64,000 nucleotides of DNA from Embleya hyalina (GTDB lineage Bacteria; Actinomycetota; Actinomycetes; Streptomycetales; Streptomycetaceae), in the NCBI RefSeq assembly GCF_003967355.1, contig NZ_BIFH01000022.1, positions 1 through 64,000 of the forward strand, written 5' to 3'. Positions 35,291 through 44,024 of this stretch are shown in pieces. A program made the position numbers and the translations under genes. A model generated the notes under the pieces. It ran no database searches. It was given only the letters and a program-made list of their open reading frames with translations, and was not told the origin of the DNA. The number at the start of each line of letters is the position of its first letter. The stretch's first letter is position 1.

Positions 35291-36226
35291 TCATCGGCCA
35301 GGCGTCGCCGGATCGTGCGCGCTCGGCGGGGCGGCGGTTGTCCCTCGGTCGAACTCGGCCGCATGGTCGAGGGCCCACCTCGCGAAGGTCCCGGCCGGTC
35401 GGCCGGTGAGGCGCTCGACGTGATCGGTGACGCGGTTCGACTCCGGCCGGCGCGTCGAGGCGGCGATCAGCGCTTCCACCAGCCGCTCGGGACGTCCGTC
35501 CCCGAGCATGCGTGACCGTGCGAGGTCGGCGGCCACCGCTCGGAAACGCAATCGGCGCCCGAGCGCGGTACCGAGGAGAGCGACCTGATCGGCACGACCG
35601 AGTACCTCGGGACCGGTCAACAGGTGTGGCCCGTCATCCCATCGGTCGTGCCGCCCGAGCAGTACGGCCGCCGCCGCGCCGGCGACATCGCGCTCGTCGA
35701 CAACGGCTGTACGCGCCATGTCCGGGCCCGACACCACGTCACCCACCCGGATCTGCGACACCCAGCCACGGGCGTTGGAGGCCAGTGTGTCGCTGCGCAG
35801 CACCACGGGGCGCAGATCGGCGGCGCGAAGCAGGGCCTCCATGTCCGCGTGCACCTGGACGATGGGATCACTCTGGCGGGCGGCTTCGTCGTCTATGGCC
35901 GTCGAGGACAGGTAGACGACGCGAGGGCCCGCTGCGACGAGTTCCGCGACGAGATCATGGGCGGGGGCCGCGTCGAGCAATGGCCAGATCAGAAACACGG
36001 TGTCGATGCCCTCGAGCGCCGCGCGCATCGCGGCGGGGTCCGTGAGATCGCCGACCACCCACTCGACTCCGGAACGTCGGCCGGTCCCATCGCGCTCGAG
36101 GCATCGCGGGAGGGCACCGTGCGACTGGAGGCGGTCGACGACCTCGCGGCCGAGGTTGCCGGCGGCGCCGGTGACCAGGATCGACGAACGGCGGGGGTTG
36201 CCCATGGGGCCGGTGAGATCAGGCAT
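35291..36226 (-). CDS. NmrA-like NAD(P)-binding protein
   Basis: A 311-residue atypical short-chain dehydrogenase. ILVTGAAGNLGREVVDRLQSH near residue 15 is the N-terminal G-x-x-G-x-x-G Rossmann motif; VEWVVGDLTDPAAMRAALEG and VVYLSSTAI are typical of the NmrA/NAD(P)H-binding family, which act as redox sensors or quinone/azo reductases. The catalytic Y-x-x-x-K of classical SDRs is not evident. It is divergent from the MerR gene, 45 bp away, which probably controls it. Confidence 0.85.
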   Translation of the reverse strand: MPDLTGPMGNPRRSSILVTGAAGNLGREVVDRLQSHGALPRCLERDGTGRRSGVEWVVGDLTDPAAMRAALEGIDTVFLIWPLLDAAPAHDLVAELVAAGPRVVYLSSTAIDDEAARQSDPIVQVHADMEALLRAADLRPVVLRSDTLASNARGWVSQIRVGDVVSGPDMARTAVVDERDVAGAAAAVLLGRHDRWDDGPHLLTGPEVLGRADQVALLGTALGRRLRFRAVAADLARSRMLGDGRPERLVEALIAASTRRPESNRVTDHVERLTGRPAGTFARWALDHAAEFDRGTTAAPPSAHDPATPGR

Positions 36227-36271
36227 GATCGAGACGCTAGAGGTTCAGGTCGACATGAAGGCAAGGCGGAC

Positions 36272-36646
36272 ATGGTGAAGACGATCGGGGAGGTGGCCGC
36301 CGAGCTGGGGATCGAGGCTCACGTGCTGCGGCACTGGGAAGACGTCGGGGCACTGACCGTGGGCCGCGACGGCCATGGCTACCGCGTCTACGACGACAAG
36401 GCCGTGGAGCAGGTACGCACGGTCCTGAAACTGCGTCGCGTCGGTCTTTCCCTGCCCGAGGTCACCGCAGCCATGGCGCCGACGAAGTCGGCGGCCCAGG
36501 CGGTCGTGAGGGCGAAGATCACCCACCTCGAAGGTGAGATCGCACAGAGGCAGGAGGCGATCACCTTCCTGCGACACACCGTTGAGTGTCGGCATCGATA
36601 CCTCGACGACTGTCCGGACTGCGCGAGCTTCGTCCGAGACGCCTGA
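36272..36646 (+). CDS. MerR-family regulator
   Basis: A 124-residue regulator. TIGEVAAELGIEAHVLRHWED is the winged HTH, then GYRVYDDKAVEQVRTVLKLR is the wing region, followed by a coiled-coil dimerisation helix. The C-terminus has a cysteine cluster, VECRHRYLDDCPDCASF, that may bind metal or sense oxidants. MerR proteins bind a spacer between -35 and -10 and distort the DNA to activate. The 45-bp gap to the divergent NmrA-like gene should contain the shared promoter. Confidence 0.9.
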   Translation: MVKTIGEVAAELGIEAHVLRHWEDVGALTVGRDGHGYRVYDDKAVEQVRTVLKLRRVGLSLPEVTAAMAPTKSAAQAVVRAKITHLEGEIAQRQEAITFLRHTVECRHRYLDDCPDCASFVRDA

Positions 36647-36885
36647 GCCGCCCCTTCGCCGGCGGACCAGGCACCGCATGACCCCCAGCGGCCTCCTCGC
36701 GGCGGCGCCGACAGCAGTGTGCGGCCTGCGCTTGCGTGACCAACGTCGGCTTTCGCGACGCCCGATCGGTCACGGGCGTGGCCGTCGTGAGGCGGCGGTC
36801 GTCGCAGAGACGTACCTGCGGCCTCCGTCGAACCCGGCACGCTCGGTTGGCTCCCTGTCCTCCCATGAGGAGTAGGTTTTCCGCC

Positions 36886-37878
36886 ATGGGCTGCTGGACC
36901 GTTTACCTCCTGCGGGACGAAGACGCGTCGTGCCTGGTGACGTGGGAGAAATACGGCTCCTGGGAAGTGTGGGACCCGGATGAACGTGCCCGGCTCATCG
37001 ACAGAAGCCGACGCAGGGGCATACCCGTCGACGACGACCGAGCCGCCGGATCCGTCGACTCGTCCTTCTGCCGAGGGCTCGCCCTCGACCTGGTCGACCA
37101 CCGCATGCGCTATTACGGCTGTGACCTCGCCCTCCCGAGCGCGGCCTATATCGACAGTCACGCGGCGCGACTGGCCGGGACTGCGACGTGGATGGGTTGG
37201 GATGTCCGCTACGCGTGGGGTGGGCCCGGGGACTTCCCGGAGGTCATCCCCGGAGCGACCCCTGTTCTCGTCCGGCGCGACGAGAGGCCGCGTTCGCTTC
37301 CGATCGCTCCCCTGACGTCCCGCGAGGGCTGGTACGCCGGTTGGAACCCCGCGCAAGAGGTGGTGTCCGTCCGCCACTTCGAAGGCATCGCCGACTGGTG
37401 GGCACCCGCTTCGGCGGTCGTCAGCGTCATCCGGCCGGACCGTCTGGTGCTCGACTATCAACTCACCACCCGCGACACCGTGGACTGGCTCGCGGCCCAC
37501 GGCGAACGCATCGTCCCCGCGCTGCTCGCCCAACAGCCCTATCCGATGCCCCACGAGGAGACCATCGATACCGGCGTGGTCATCGACATCCCCGGGCGAC
37601 GAGTGCGTTACTGGGATCAGTCGCGCATCTCGCCGTCGCGCGCCATGGCGGCGGCAACCGCCTGGCCGGGGTGGAGCTTCGAGCGGCTGCCATTCGGCTT
37701 CGCCGGGCACCTCGCCGTCACCGCGCGCACGGGTGAGCACGATCTGACGACCGACGCTGCGGCGACCGCATCGCCGTGGAACGCGGAACTGCTCGAAATT
37801 CGCGACCGGGGCGCTCGCGCGCTGTCCGACGCCTCGGACCTTCTGCGCCATTGCCGACTGGCGATCGTCGACGGCTGA
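36886..37878 (+). CDS. Unrecognised soluble protein
   Basis: A 330-residue protein with no signal peptide or membrane helix and no family that I recognise. It is rich in Trp and acidic residues (GSWEVWDPDER, YAWGGPGDFPEV, YWDQSRISPSRAM). The codon pattern and absence of competing frames support a real gene. Start ATG at 36886 has TGAGGAG about 18 bases upstream, a little far; no closer candidate is better. It follows the MerR gene on the same strand by 240 bp and converges with an oxidoreductase. Confidence 0.7.
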   Translation: MGCWTVYLLRDEDASCLVTWEKYGSWEVWDPDERARLIDRSRRRGIPVDDDRAAGSVDSSFCRGLALDLVDHRMRYYGCDLALPSAAYIDSHAARLAGTATWMGWDVRYAWGGPGDFPEVIPGATPVLVRRDERPRSLPIAPLTSREGWYAGWNPAQEVVSVRHFEGIADWWAPASAVVSVIRPDRLVLDYQLTTRDTVDWLAAHGERIVPALLAQQPYPMPHEETIDTGVVIDIPGRRVRYWDQSRISPSRAMAAATAWPGWSFERLPFGFAGHLAVTARTGEHDLTTDAAATASPWNAELLEIRDRGARALSDASDLLRHCRLAIVDG

Positions 37879-38047
37879 CGTTGGCTGACGTCCTTGAGTT
37901 TGTTCCGTTTTGACGGACACCGTTGTTGTCGAGGTGGGAGTGGAGCCGGTCGACCGGGTCCGCGTCCAAGGCGTCGTCGACCCCGATCGCCCGAGCCCGT
38001 GTGGATCACGCGGACGAGGACTTCGCGGCCCGTGCCAGGGGTGTGGG

Positions 38048-38959
38048 TCAGAAGGTCAGAGCGATCTTGCCGGTGAGCCCTCCTCGGGCGAAGTGTTCGT
38101 GGGCTTCGCGGACGCGGTGGAGCGGGAAGGCCGCGTGCACACGCGCACGCAGGGCGCCCGCGTCGACCAGCCGGGCGATCTCGGCCAGCGCCCCGGCGTC
38201 CGGAGAGACCTGGTGCAGCGTGGTGCGGACCTTGCGATGGGACAGATCGGGGACGGGGCCGGCCTCGGTGGCGACCGACGTGTAACGCCCGCCGTCGGCG
38301 ATCGCGTCGAGCACCGGGGCGCCGAACGTGTCGAAGACCGCGTCGTATGTGCCCGGTTCGAGCGCGGCCGGGTCGTCGAAAGCTTGCTCGGCACCCAGCG
38401 CCCGGACGGCGGCGACCTGAGCGGGCCGCGAGACGAGCGCGTGCACCTCGACCCCGACGTGGCGCGCGAGCTGGACCGCGATGCCACCGACGGCGCCGGT
38501 CCCTCCCGCAACCAACAGCCGCTGTCCGGAACGCAGTTCGAGCCCAGCCAGCGCCTGCCACGCGGTCAGTCCGGGCAGTGGCAGGGTGGCCGCCTCGACC
38601 AGGCTCGTACCTTCGGGTGCCCGTGCGACCTGGTGGGCCGGGATCGCGATCAGGTCGGCCCACGTGCCGTGTCCCGTCGCCAGTTGCGGCACCATCGCGA
38701 AAACCCGGTCCCCGACCCGCAGATCGTCCATGGCCGCACCCGGATCCAGCACGACGCCCGCGACGTCCCAGCCGAGCACCATGGGCGGCGCCGGCATGGC
38801 CCCCGCGATCCCACCGCGACGAGTTTTGTCGTCGACAGGGTTGATCGCGCTCGCGATCGTGCGGACGAGAACGTCTCCGATCCCGAGGCGGGGCTCGGAC
38901 ACATCCTCCACCCGCAGCCTGTCGAATCCGCCGAAGCCGTCGATGCGAATCGCACGCAT
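38048..38959 (-). CDS. Zinc-independent quinone oxidoreductase-like enzyme
   Basis: A 303-residue MDR-superfamily enzyme: GroES-like domain (about 1-115, with APPMVLGWDVAGVVLDPG), then a Rossmann domain with LLVAGGTGAVGGIAVQLARH as the NADPH loop. FDTFGAPVLDAIADGGRY matches the ...FDxxGG... region. The catalytic-zinc cysteines are missing. It likely reduces quinones or activated double bonds. The start at 38959 (MRAIRIDG) is chosen over 39037. A frameshifted N-terminal fragment of a second copy lies at 25754-26024. Confidence 0.88.
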   Translation of the reverse strand: MRAIRIDGFGGFDRLRVEDVSEPRLGIGDVLVRTIASAINPVDDKTRRGGIAGAMPAPPMVLGWDVAGVVLDPGAAMDDLRVGDRVFAMVPQLATGHGTWADLIAIPAHQVARAPEGTSLVEAATLPLPGLTAWQALAGLELRSGQRLLVAGGTGAVGGIAVQLARHVGVEVHALVSRPAQVAAVRALGAEQAFDDPAALEPGTYDAVFDTFGAPVLDAIADGGRYTSVATEAGPVPDLSHRKVRTTLHQVSPDAGALAEIARLVDAGALRARVHAAFPLHRVREAHEHFARGGLTGKIALTF

Positions 38960-39085
38960 GCCGTGAAGCCCTCTCGTTGGGAAAATCGTTCTCCATCGGG
39001 ACATGAACGCGGAGGCGCTTCCCGATATGCCGTACACGCGGCCGGCGCTACGACCGTCTGCGGAAACAGGTCGCGAACCGCGTGA

Positions 39086-40093
39086 TCACTGCCGGGCGTC
39101 GCGGACCCGGTACACGCGAGCGATGTCATCCAGTACGGAGTCGGCGCCGTACAGACCGACCGCGCTCATCCAAGTCGTGTCGTTCACTTCGTGGACGGCG
39201 CCCTTGAGCTGCTTCCACAAGGGGTTGGCGGCGAACTTCTCCCTCGTCTGCTTGGACAGGCCGTCCTTGTCGGCGTACGTGGAGATGAAGATGTCGTCCG
39301 CGTCCATCTTCTTGATCTCCTCGTCGGAGATCTCCGTGTTGAACCCGGTGCCGGTCGCGGCGGCGGGCATGGCGAAGCCGAGGGCGTTCACGACGACGCC
39401 GATGTAGGTGTCCTCCTTGTACACACGCGTGGGGCCGTCCACGAATCGCACCACCGACACCTCGGGGTTCTTTCCCCGGGCCCGACGGACGTTGTCCCCG
39501 ATCGCGCGAGCGCGGGTGGTGAAGGCGGCGAGCCGCTCTCTTGCGGTGTCCTCGCGGCCGAGTGATCGGCCGACCAGCTCCAGATTGCCCTGCCAACCGG
39601 CGCCGGTGTTCTCCGAGAACACGGTGGGCGCGATGGCGCTCAGTTGCTTGTACAGCTTCTCGTGCCGCACCTTCGCGGACAGGATCAGATCCGGCTTCAA
39701 AGCGGCGATCTTCTCCAGACCGGGTTCGCTCAGCGTGCCGACGGGTCTGGCATCGGGCGCGTAAGTACGGGCGTCGTCGCCGAAGTACGAAGGAAGCTTG
39801 TCCCCGGAACCGGCCGGCGTGGTGAAACCGACGACTTCCGCCCGGAGCGCCAGCGCGGCATCGACGAAGGTCATGTCGAGCGCGACGACACGCTTGGGCC
39901 TGGCGAGGATCTCGGTGCGGCCCATCGCGTGGTCGACGGTGCGCGGGAAGGTCGCCTCCGACGCCTTCGAGGACGACTCGCTCGCGCTCGTGGCGTCGTC
40001 CGAATCCCCGCAGGCCGACGTCGCGAACAGCAGTGCCGCAGTTGCCGTAAGGATCGCACCACGCCGAAGGACGGTGGACCAGTGAGATTGCAT
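39086..40093 (-). CDS. Iron-siderophore ABC transporter binding lipoprotein
   Basis: A 335-residue lipoprotein: signal peptide and lipobox FATSAC with Cys28. The body has the two-lobed FhuD/FepB fold: RPKRVVALDMTFVDAALALR is the first-lobe entry, IAALKPDLILSAKVRHEKLY the second strand, VSVVRFVDGPTRVYKEDTYI and NDTTWMSAVGLYGADSVLDD the second lobe. Such proteins catch ferric siderophores outside the cell and hand them to FecCD permeases. It is divergent from the permease genes, with an iron box between them, so iron should repress it through DmdR1/IdeR. The native siderophore is unknown. Confidence 0.92.
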   Translation of the reverse strand: MQSHWSTVLRRGAILTATAALLFATSACGDSDDATSASESSSKASEATFPRTVDHAMGRTEILARPKRVVALDMTFVDAALALRAEVVGFTTPAGSGDKLPSYFGDDARTYAPDARPVGTLSEPGLEKIAALKPDLILSAKVRHEKLYKQLSAIAPTVFSENTGAGWQGNLELVGRSLGREDTARERLAAFTTRARAIGDNVRRARGKNPEVSVVRFVDGPTRVYKEDTYIGVVVNALGFAMPAAATGTGFNTEISDEEIKKMDADDIFISTYADKDGLSKQTREKFAANPLWKQLKGAVHEVNDTTWMSAVGLYGADSVLDDIARVYRVRDARQ

Positions 40094-40126
40094 GGTGATT
40101 CCCTTGTTCGACTCGACGAGTTCGAG

Positions 40127-40145
40127 CAAGGTTAGGCTCACCTAA
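40127..40145. promoter_or_regulatory. Iron box (DmdR1/IdeR operator)
   Basis: CAAGGTTAGGCTCACCTAA matches the 19-bp actinobacterial iron box TTAGGTTAGGCTCACCTAA at 17 of 19 positions. It lies between the divergent binding-protein and permease genes and ends two bases before the permease ATG, so one site can repress both directions when iron is plentiful. Confidence 0.9.
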
Positions 40146-40147
40146 CA

Positions 40148-41203
40148 ATGGCTCGATATGAGAAAGGCGCCGATGTCGACACTTTCGACGCGCACTCCGC
40201 GTCAGGACGCCCGACGCGTCACGGGCAGGGGCCGGCGTTCCTGATCGCCCTGGTCGCCGTGGCCGTCGTGTGCAGCGTGGCGCTCGGCACGAAGACACTC
40301 ACGATTCCGCAGGTCTGGCACGGACTTTGGAACCCCACCGGAACCGAGGGCGACGTGATCGTGCGGTCGCTGCGCCTCCCGCGCACCTGCCTCGCCCTGG
40401 TCACCGGTGTCGCGCTCGGCGTCGCGGGGGTACTGATGCAAGGGCACACCCGCAACCCGATCGCCGATCCCGTCCTGCTCGGAGTCAGCGCGGGCGCCGG
40501 CCTGTTCGTCGTGGCCGGCATCTTCCTGCTCGGGATCACCACCCTCCACGGATACGTCTGGTTCGGCTTCCTCGGCGCCATGCTCGCGGGCGTGGTCGTC
40601 TTCGCGGTCGGCAGATCCGCGCGCGGCGGAGCGAGCCCGATCACCCTCGCGCTGGGCGGCGCCGCGGCACACGCGCTGTTCGGCGCGCTCACCGCCGCGA
40701 TGCTGGTGCTCGACGAACGGGCCTTGGACGTCTATCGCTTCTGGACCGTCGGCTCGGTCGGCGGGCGTCCCGCCGACATCACCTACGACATGCTTCCGTT
40801 CGTCGTGGTGGGATTGGTTCTCGCGGCGGCGAACGCCTCGACGCTCAACGCGTTGTCGATGGGAGAAGACGTCGCTCGAGCCCTCGGCGTTCGCGTCGGC
40901 CTGGGCCGCCTCACCGGCATGCTCGCGATCACACTGCTGACCGGCGTGGCCGTCGCCGCGTGCGGGCCGATCGGATTCGTCGGCCTCATGGCGGCGCACA
41001 TCGCACGAGCCCGCGTGGGTCCCGACCACCGCCGCATGCTCCTCCAGGCCGGGCTCCTCGGCGCCATCCTGCTCCTCGGCGCCGACATCCTTGGTCGACT
41101 GGTCGCCAGGCCGGGAGAACTTCCTGCGGGAATCATGCTCGCCTTCGTCGGCGCGCCCGTGTTCATCCACCTGGTCCGCCGACGTCGATCGGCGCGCCTG
41201 TGA
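40148..41203 (+). CDS. FecCD-family siderophore permease, first subunit
   Basis: A 351-residue membrane protein with about ten helices. LRLPRTCLALVTGVALGVAG followed by MQGHTRNPIADPVLLGVSAG is the FecCD signature, where RxPR and GxxxQxxxRNPLAxPxxLG coordinate the binding protein and ATPase. Its start lies two bases from the iron box, so transcription probably starts inside it and the message has almost no leader. It overlaps the next permease gene by GTGA. Confidence 0.92.
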   Translation: MARYEKGADVDTFDAHSASGRPTRHGQGPAFLIALVAVAVVCSVALGTKTLTIPQVWHGLWNPTGTEGDVIVRSLRLPRTCLALVTGVALGVAGVLMQGHTRNPIADPVLLGVSAGAGLFVVAGIFLLGITTLHGYVWFGFLGAMLAGVVVFAVGRSARGGASPITLALGGAAAHALFGALTAAMLVLDERALDVYRFWTVGSVGGRPADITYDMLPFVVVGLVLAAANASTLNALSMGEDVARALGVRVGLGRLTGMLAITLLTGVAVAACGPIGFVGLMAAHIARARVGPDHRRMLLQAGLLGAILLLGADILGRLVARPGELPAGIMLAFVGAPVFIHLVRRRRSARL

Positions 41204-42342
41204 AGGCGGTACGCAGGCCCCGACCGTCGACAGCGGCGTCCGAACCGGCGACCGCGAACCGGGCATCGCTCGGCCGCGACGGCGGGGTCGGGGGAATCGC
41301 TCTCAGGGTCGGCCCGCTCTCCGCCCGTTGCCGGCCCCGGGTACTCCTGGTCCCGTGCGTGGTCGTCCTGGCCCTGATCACGGCATTCATCGTCGGCGTG
41401 GCCCACGGCGACGTCCCGATCCCCGCCCTCGACGTGGTCCGTATCCTCCTCGGCGGCGGGAACGCCGTCGATCGAATGATCGTGATCGAGTTCCGTCTCC
41501 CGCGCGTGGTCGTCGGCGCCGCGGTGGGGGCGGCTCTCGGGCTCTCCGGTGCGATCGTCCAGGGCATCGCGCGAAACCCGTTGGCCAGTCCGGAGATTCT
41601 CGGTGTCACCTCGGGAGCCGCGGTGGGGGCCGTCTCCGTGATCGTCCTCGGCGGCAGCTACGGCGCCGTCGGCGGCCACTTGGCAAGGATCGGCATCCCG
41701 TCGGCCGCGATCGTCGGCGGCCTCACGGCCGCGGCGGCCGTGTACCTCCTCGCTCTCCGCGGCGGTCTGTCCGGCAATCGGGTGCTCCTGGTGGGCATCG
41801 GAATCCAGGCGTTGTTGTCGAGCCTGGTGTCCTGGTTGCTCATCAAGGCCTCCATCGTCGACGCCGGACGCGCGATCGTGTGGCTGACCGGCAGCCTCAA
41901 CGCCGCCACCTGGGACGACGCCGTGGCCGTGACGCCGGCCCTGGCCCTGGCGCTGCCCGCGATGTCGATGCTCTCCTTCCCCTTCGGCGCGCTGAACTTC
42001 GACGACGACACCGCCGGAGCGCTGGGGGTGCGACTCGACGCCGCACGATCGATGCTCCTGCTCACCGCCGTCGTTCTCACGGCGACCGCCACCGCCGCCG
42101 CAGGACCCATCGCCTTCGTCGCGCTCGTCAGCCCTCAACTGGCGCTGCGCCTCCTGCGGACCGCGACCCCGCCGTTGCTCACTTCGGCCCTGCTGGGAGC
42201 CGCGCTGACCATCTGGGCCGACGTACTCGGGCGCACCGCGTTCGGTGACAAGCAGTTGCCCGTCGGCATCCTCACCGCGGCCCTGGGAGCCCCCTACCTC
42301 ATGTATCTGCTGGTAAGAAGCGGAAAGACACACGGAAGATGA
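41200..42342 (+). CDS. FecCD-family siderophore permease, second subunit
   Basis: A 380-residue membrane protein, about ten helices, with a charged N-terminal extension of ~45 residues. FRLPRVVVGAAVGAALGLSG and VQGIARNPLASPEILGVTSG are the FecCD signature; ITAFIVGVAHGDVPIP resembles the usual first-helix exit. It would pair with the preceding subunit to form the channel. Start GTG at 41200 overlaps the previous stop, and its stop overlaps the ATPase start. Confidence 0.92.
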   Translation: MKAVRRPRPSTAASEPATANRASLGRDGGVGGIALRVGPLSARCRPRVLLVPCVVVLALITAFIVGVAHGDVPIPALDVVRILLGGGNAVDRMIVIEFRLPRVVVGAAVGAALGLSGAIVQGIARNPLASPEILGVTSGAAVGAVSVIVLGGSYGAVGGHLARIGIPSAAIVGGLTAAAAVYLLALRGGLSGNRVLLVGIGIQALLSSLVSWLLIKASIVDAGRAIVWLTGSLNAATWDDAVAVTPALALALPAMSMLSFPFGALNFDDDTAGALGVRLDAARSMLLLTAVVLTATATAAAGPIAFVALVSPQLALRLLRTATPPLLTSALLGAALTIWADVLGRTAFGDKQLPVGILTAALGAPYLMYLLVRSGKTHGR

Positions 42343-43559
42343 ACGCCGGTCCGGACCGGGGCCTCCCCGGCGAGCACGAGTCCCCCATTCCACCCCGTGC
42401 GCGTCTGCGCGCGAGCAACCTCGAATTGGCGTACGGCGATCGAACCGTGGTGCGCGATCTCGACCTGGACATTCCCGAAGGGTCGGTGACCGCGATCATC
42501 GGACCGAACGGATGCGGGAAGTCGACCCTGCTGCGCGCGTTCGGTCGGCTGCTTCGCCCCAGGAAGGGGACCGTGCTCCTGGACGGCCGCCCGATCCACG
42601 CCATCGCCAGACGACAGGTGGCGGAACTGGTCGGTTTTTTGCCCCAGTCGCCCGTCGCACCCGAGGGAATCACCGTCGCCGACCTCGTCGCCCGAGGGCG
42701 CCATCCGCATCAATCGTGGTATCGCCGCTGGTCCAGTGACGACGAGTCGGCGGTCGAGCGGGCGCTACGGCGAACCGGCATGTACGAACTGGCGGAACGG
42801 CCCATGGAGGAGTTGTCCGGAAGACAGCGACAGCGGGCCTGGATCGCGATGACACTGGCACAGGAAACCGGCCTGCTCTTGCTCGACGAGCCGACCACAC
42901 ACCTCGACCTGGCCCATCAGATCGACGTCCTCGATCTGGTGGAGGAGCTGCACGCCGAGACGAATCGCACCGTGGTGATGGTGCTTCACGAACTCTCGCT
43001 CGCCGCCCGGTACGCCACTCGACTCGTGGCCATGAAGGACGGCCGGGTGGTCGCACAGGGCACACCGAGGGACGTCCTCACGGAGGACATGCTGCTCGAC
43101 GTGTTCGCGCTGCGTGCACGCATACGCCACGACGACGAGACCGGGAGCATTGTGGTCGTACCCCTGGGGCGCCGCCCCCCTCGGCGAACCCTCATCGTCT
43201 CCCCCGCAGACCCTCGGCGGCGAGATTCGGACCCACAGGGTCTGGGTCTGGGACCACTGACAGCCGCAGCGCCGTCGGCAAGAGGACGACCGACGGCGAC
43301 TGCCGACGGCGGTGCGGTGGGGTGGGGCGAGAGCGCGCGGCCGGCCGCTCTCGCCTGCGGGTGGGCTACAGCCGAGCAATCGAACAGGACCTGCGAAGGT
43401 GGCGGATGGACACGACGACAGGCGTGGGCGCAGCCGGGGTTCGCGAGTGGTCAGCTTCCGGGGCGCGGGCGGGTGAGTTGGGTCAGGACAGTCAGGATCG
43501 CGAAGACCAGGATGACGATGAGGCCCGGTTGGAACTGTCGAGCCCGTCAAGCAGGATGA
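42339..43559 (+). CDS. Siderophore ABC transporter ATPase with aberrant C-terminus
   Basis: The first ~285 residues are a complete FecE/FepC-type ATPase: Walker A GPNGCGKST (55-63), signature LSGRQRQRAW (Arg in place of the second Gly of LSGGQ), Walker B LLLLDEPTTHLD and switch H in VLHELS. Family members are about 260-280 residues. Here the frame runs on for another ~125 residues of Arg/Pro/Gly/Trp-rich sequence across hairpins that look like the operon terminator. A six-C run at about 43175-43180 is a likely site for a lost or gained base; deleting one C would give a stop at 43260. The ATPase domain itself looks intact. It completes the importer. Confidence 0.88.
   Translation: MNAGPDRGLPGEHESPIPPRARLRASNLELAYGDRTVVRDLDLDIPEGSVTAIIGPNGCGKSTLLRAFGRLLRPRKGTVLLDGRPIHAIARRQVAELVGFLPQSPVAPEGITVADLVARGRHPHQSWYRRWSSDDESAVERALRRTGMYELAERPMEELSGRQRQRAWIAMTLAQETGLLLLDEPTTHLDLAHQIDVLDLVEELHAETNRTVVMVLHELSLAARYATRLVAMKDGRVVAQGTPRDVLTEDMLLDVFALRARIRHDDETGSIVVVPLGRRPPRRTLIVSPADPRRRDSDPQGLGLGPLTAAAPSARGRPTATADGGAVGWGESARPAALACGWATAEQSNRTCEGGGWTRRQAWAQPGFASGQLPGRGRVSWVRTVRIAKTRMTMRPGWNCRARQAG
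43207..43355. terminator. Cluster of hairpins ending the iron-import operon
   Basis: Three stems lie in a row: CAGACCCT/AGGGTCTG (43207-43214 and 43237-43244), GCCGTCGG/CCGACGGC (43271-43278 and 43290-43297) and GGCGAGAGCG/CGCTCTCGCC (43326-43335 and 43346-43355). Such a set after an operon is typical of actinomycete terminators, yet here it falls inside the extended ATPase reading frame. Confidence 0.55.
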
Positions 43560-43728
43560 CCCCGCTGTAGATGAGGATCGAGATCCACAGCCTCGCCGGC
43601 CGGCGCGGGGAAGCCGTTTCGACCTCGGATGCCCCCGTCGCCTCGCGTGCGGCTTCGGATGCACCCGCCTCGAACGCGGCGACATCGCCTCCCGGTCGCC
43701 GCTCGCTCGGAGCCGAACTGCCCGACAT
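43451..43728 (-). pseudogene. Small two-helix membrane protein, frameshifted
   Basis: From ATG 43728 the frame gives a ~45-residue polar N-terminus (MSGSSAPSERRPGGD...) and one helix, LWISILIYSGVILLDGL, then ends in Ser-rich nonsense. The other frame continues with GLIVILVFAILTVLTQLTRP and a stop at 43451. Joining the two near 43520 gives an ~90-residue protein with two membrane helices, a common actinomycete small-protein layout. A single frame change breaks it. Confidence 0.55.
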
Positions 43729-44024
43729 CGATTTCTCCCTTTCCGAAACGGCTGATCTCGGGTTCGAAACGATCGAGCCCGAGCACCGGCACCCGCTCTG
43801 CGGGGTCTCGGCGGTCGCCCATGGCCGACTGCGACGTCGCCCGTCGAGCGCCCGACGGCGGGCTGTGCGCCTCGGCGACGTCCCTGGTGGCGAGCCGGCA
43901 CCAGGCTGTCGCAACAAGGGGAGGTCACCCAGATCCCTGTTCGGCCTACGACCGGTGTTCCTACTACTGCCAGAGACAGGCTCGACCGGCCCGAGCGCGG
44001 CTGTGGCAGGCGATACTGGCCCGT

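Noticed and set aside
36227-36271. MerR operator between the NmrA-like and MerR genes
   Set aside because: The divergent 45-bp gap must contain it, but no convincing dyad with a 19-20 bp promoter spacer could be delimited.
40783-42393. A 536-codon minus-strand open frame
   Set aside because: Antisense shadow of the two FecCD permeases.
43199-43260. tRNA-like sequence near the end of the ABC ATPase (GGGTCCGAATCTCGCC on the minus strand)
   Set aside because: The T-arm pairs only with wobbles and no acceptor, D or anticodon arm could be built around it.
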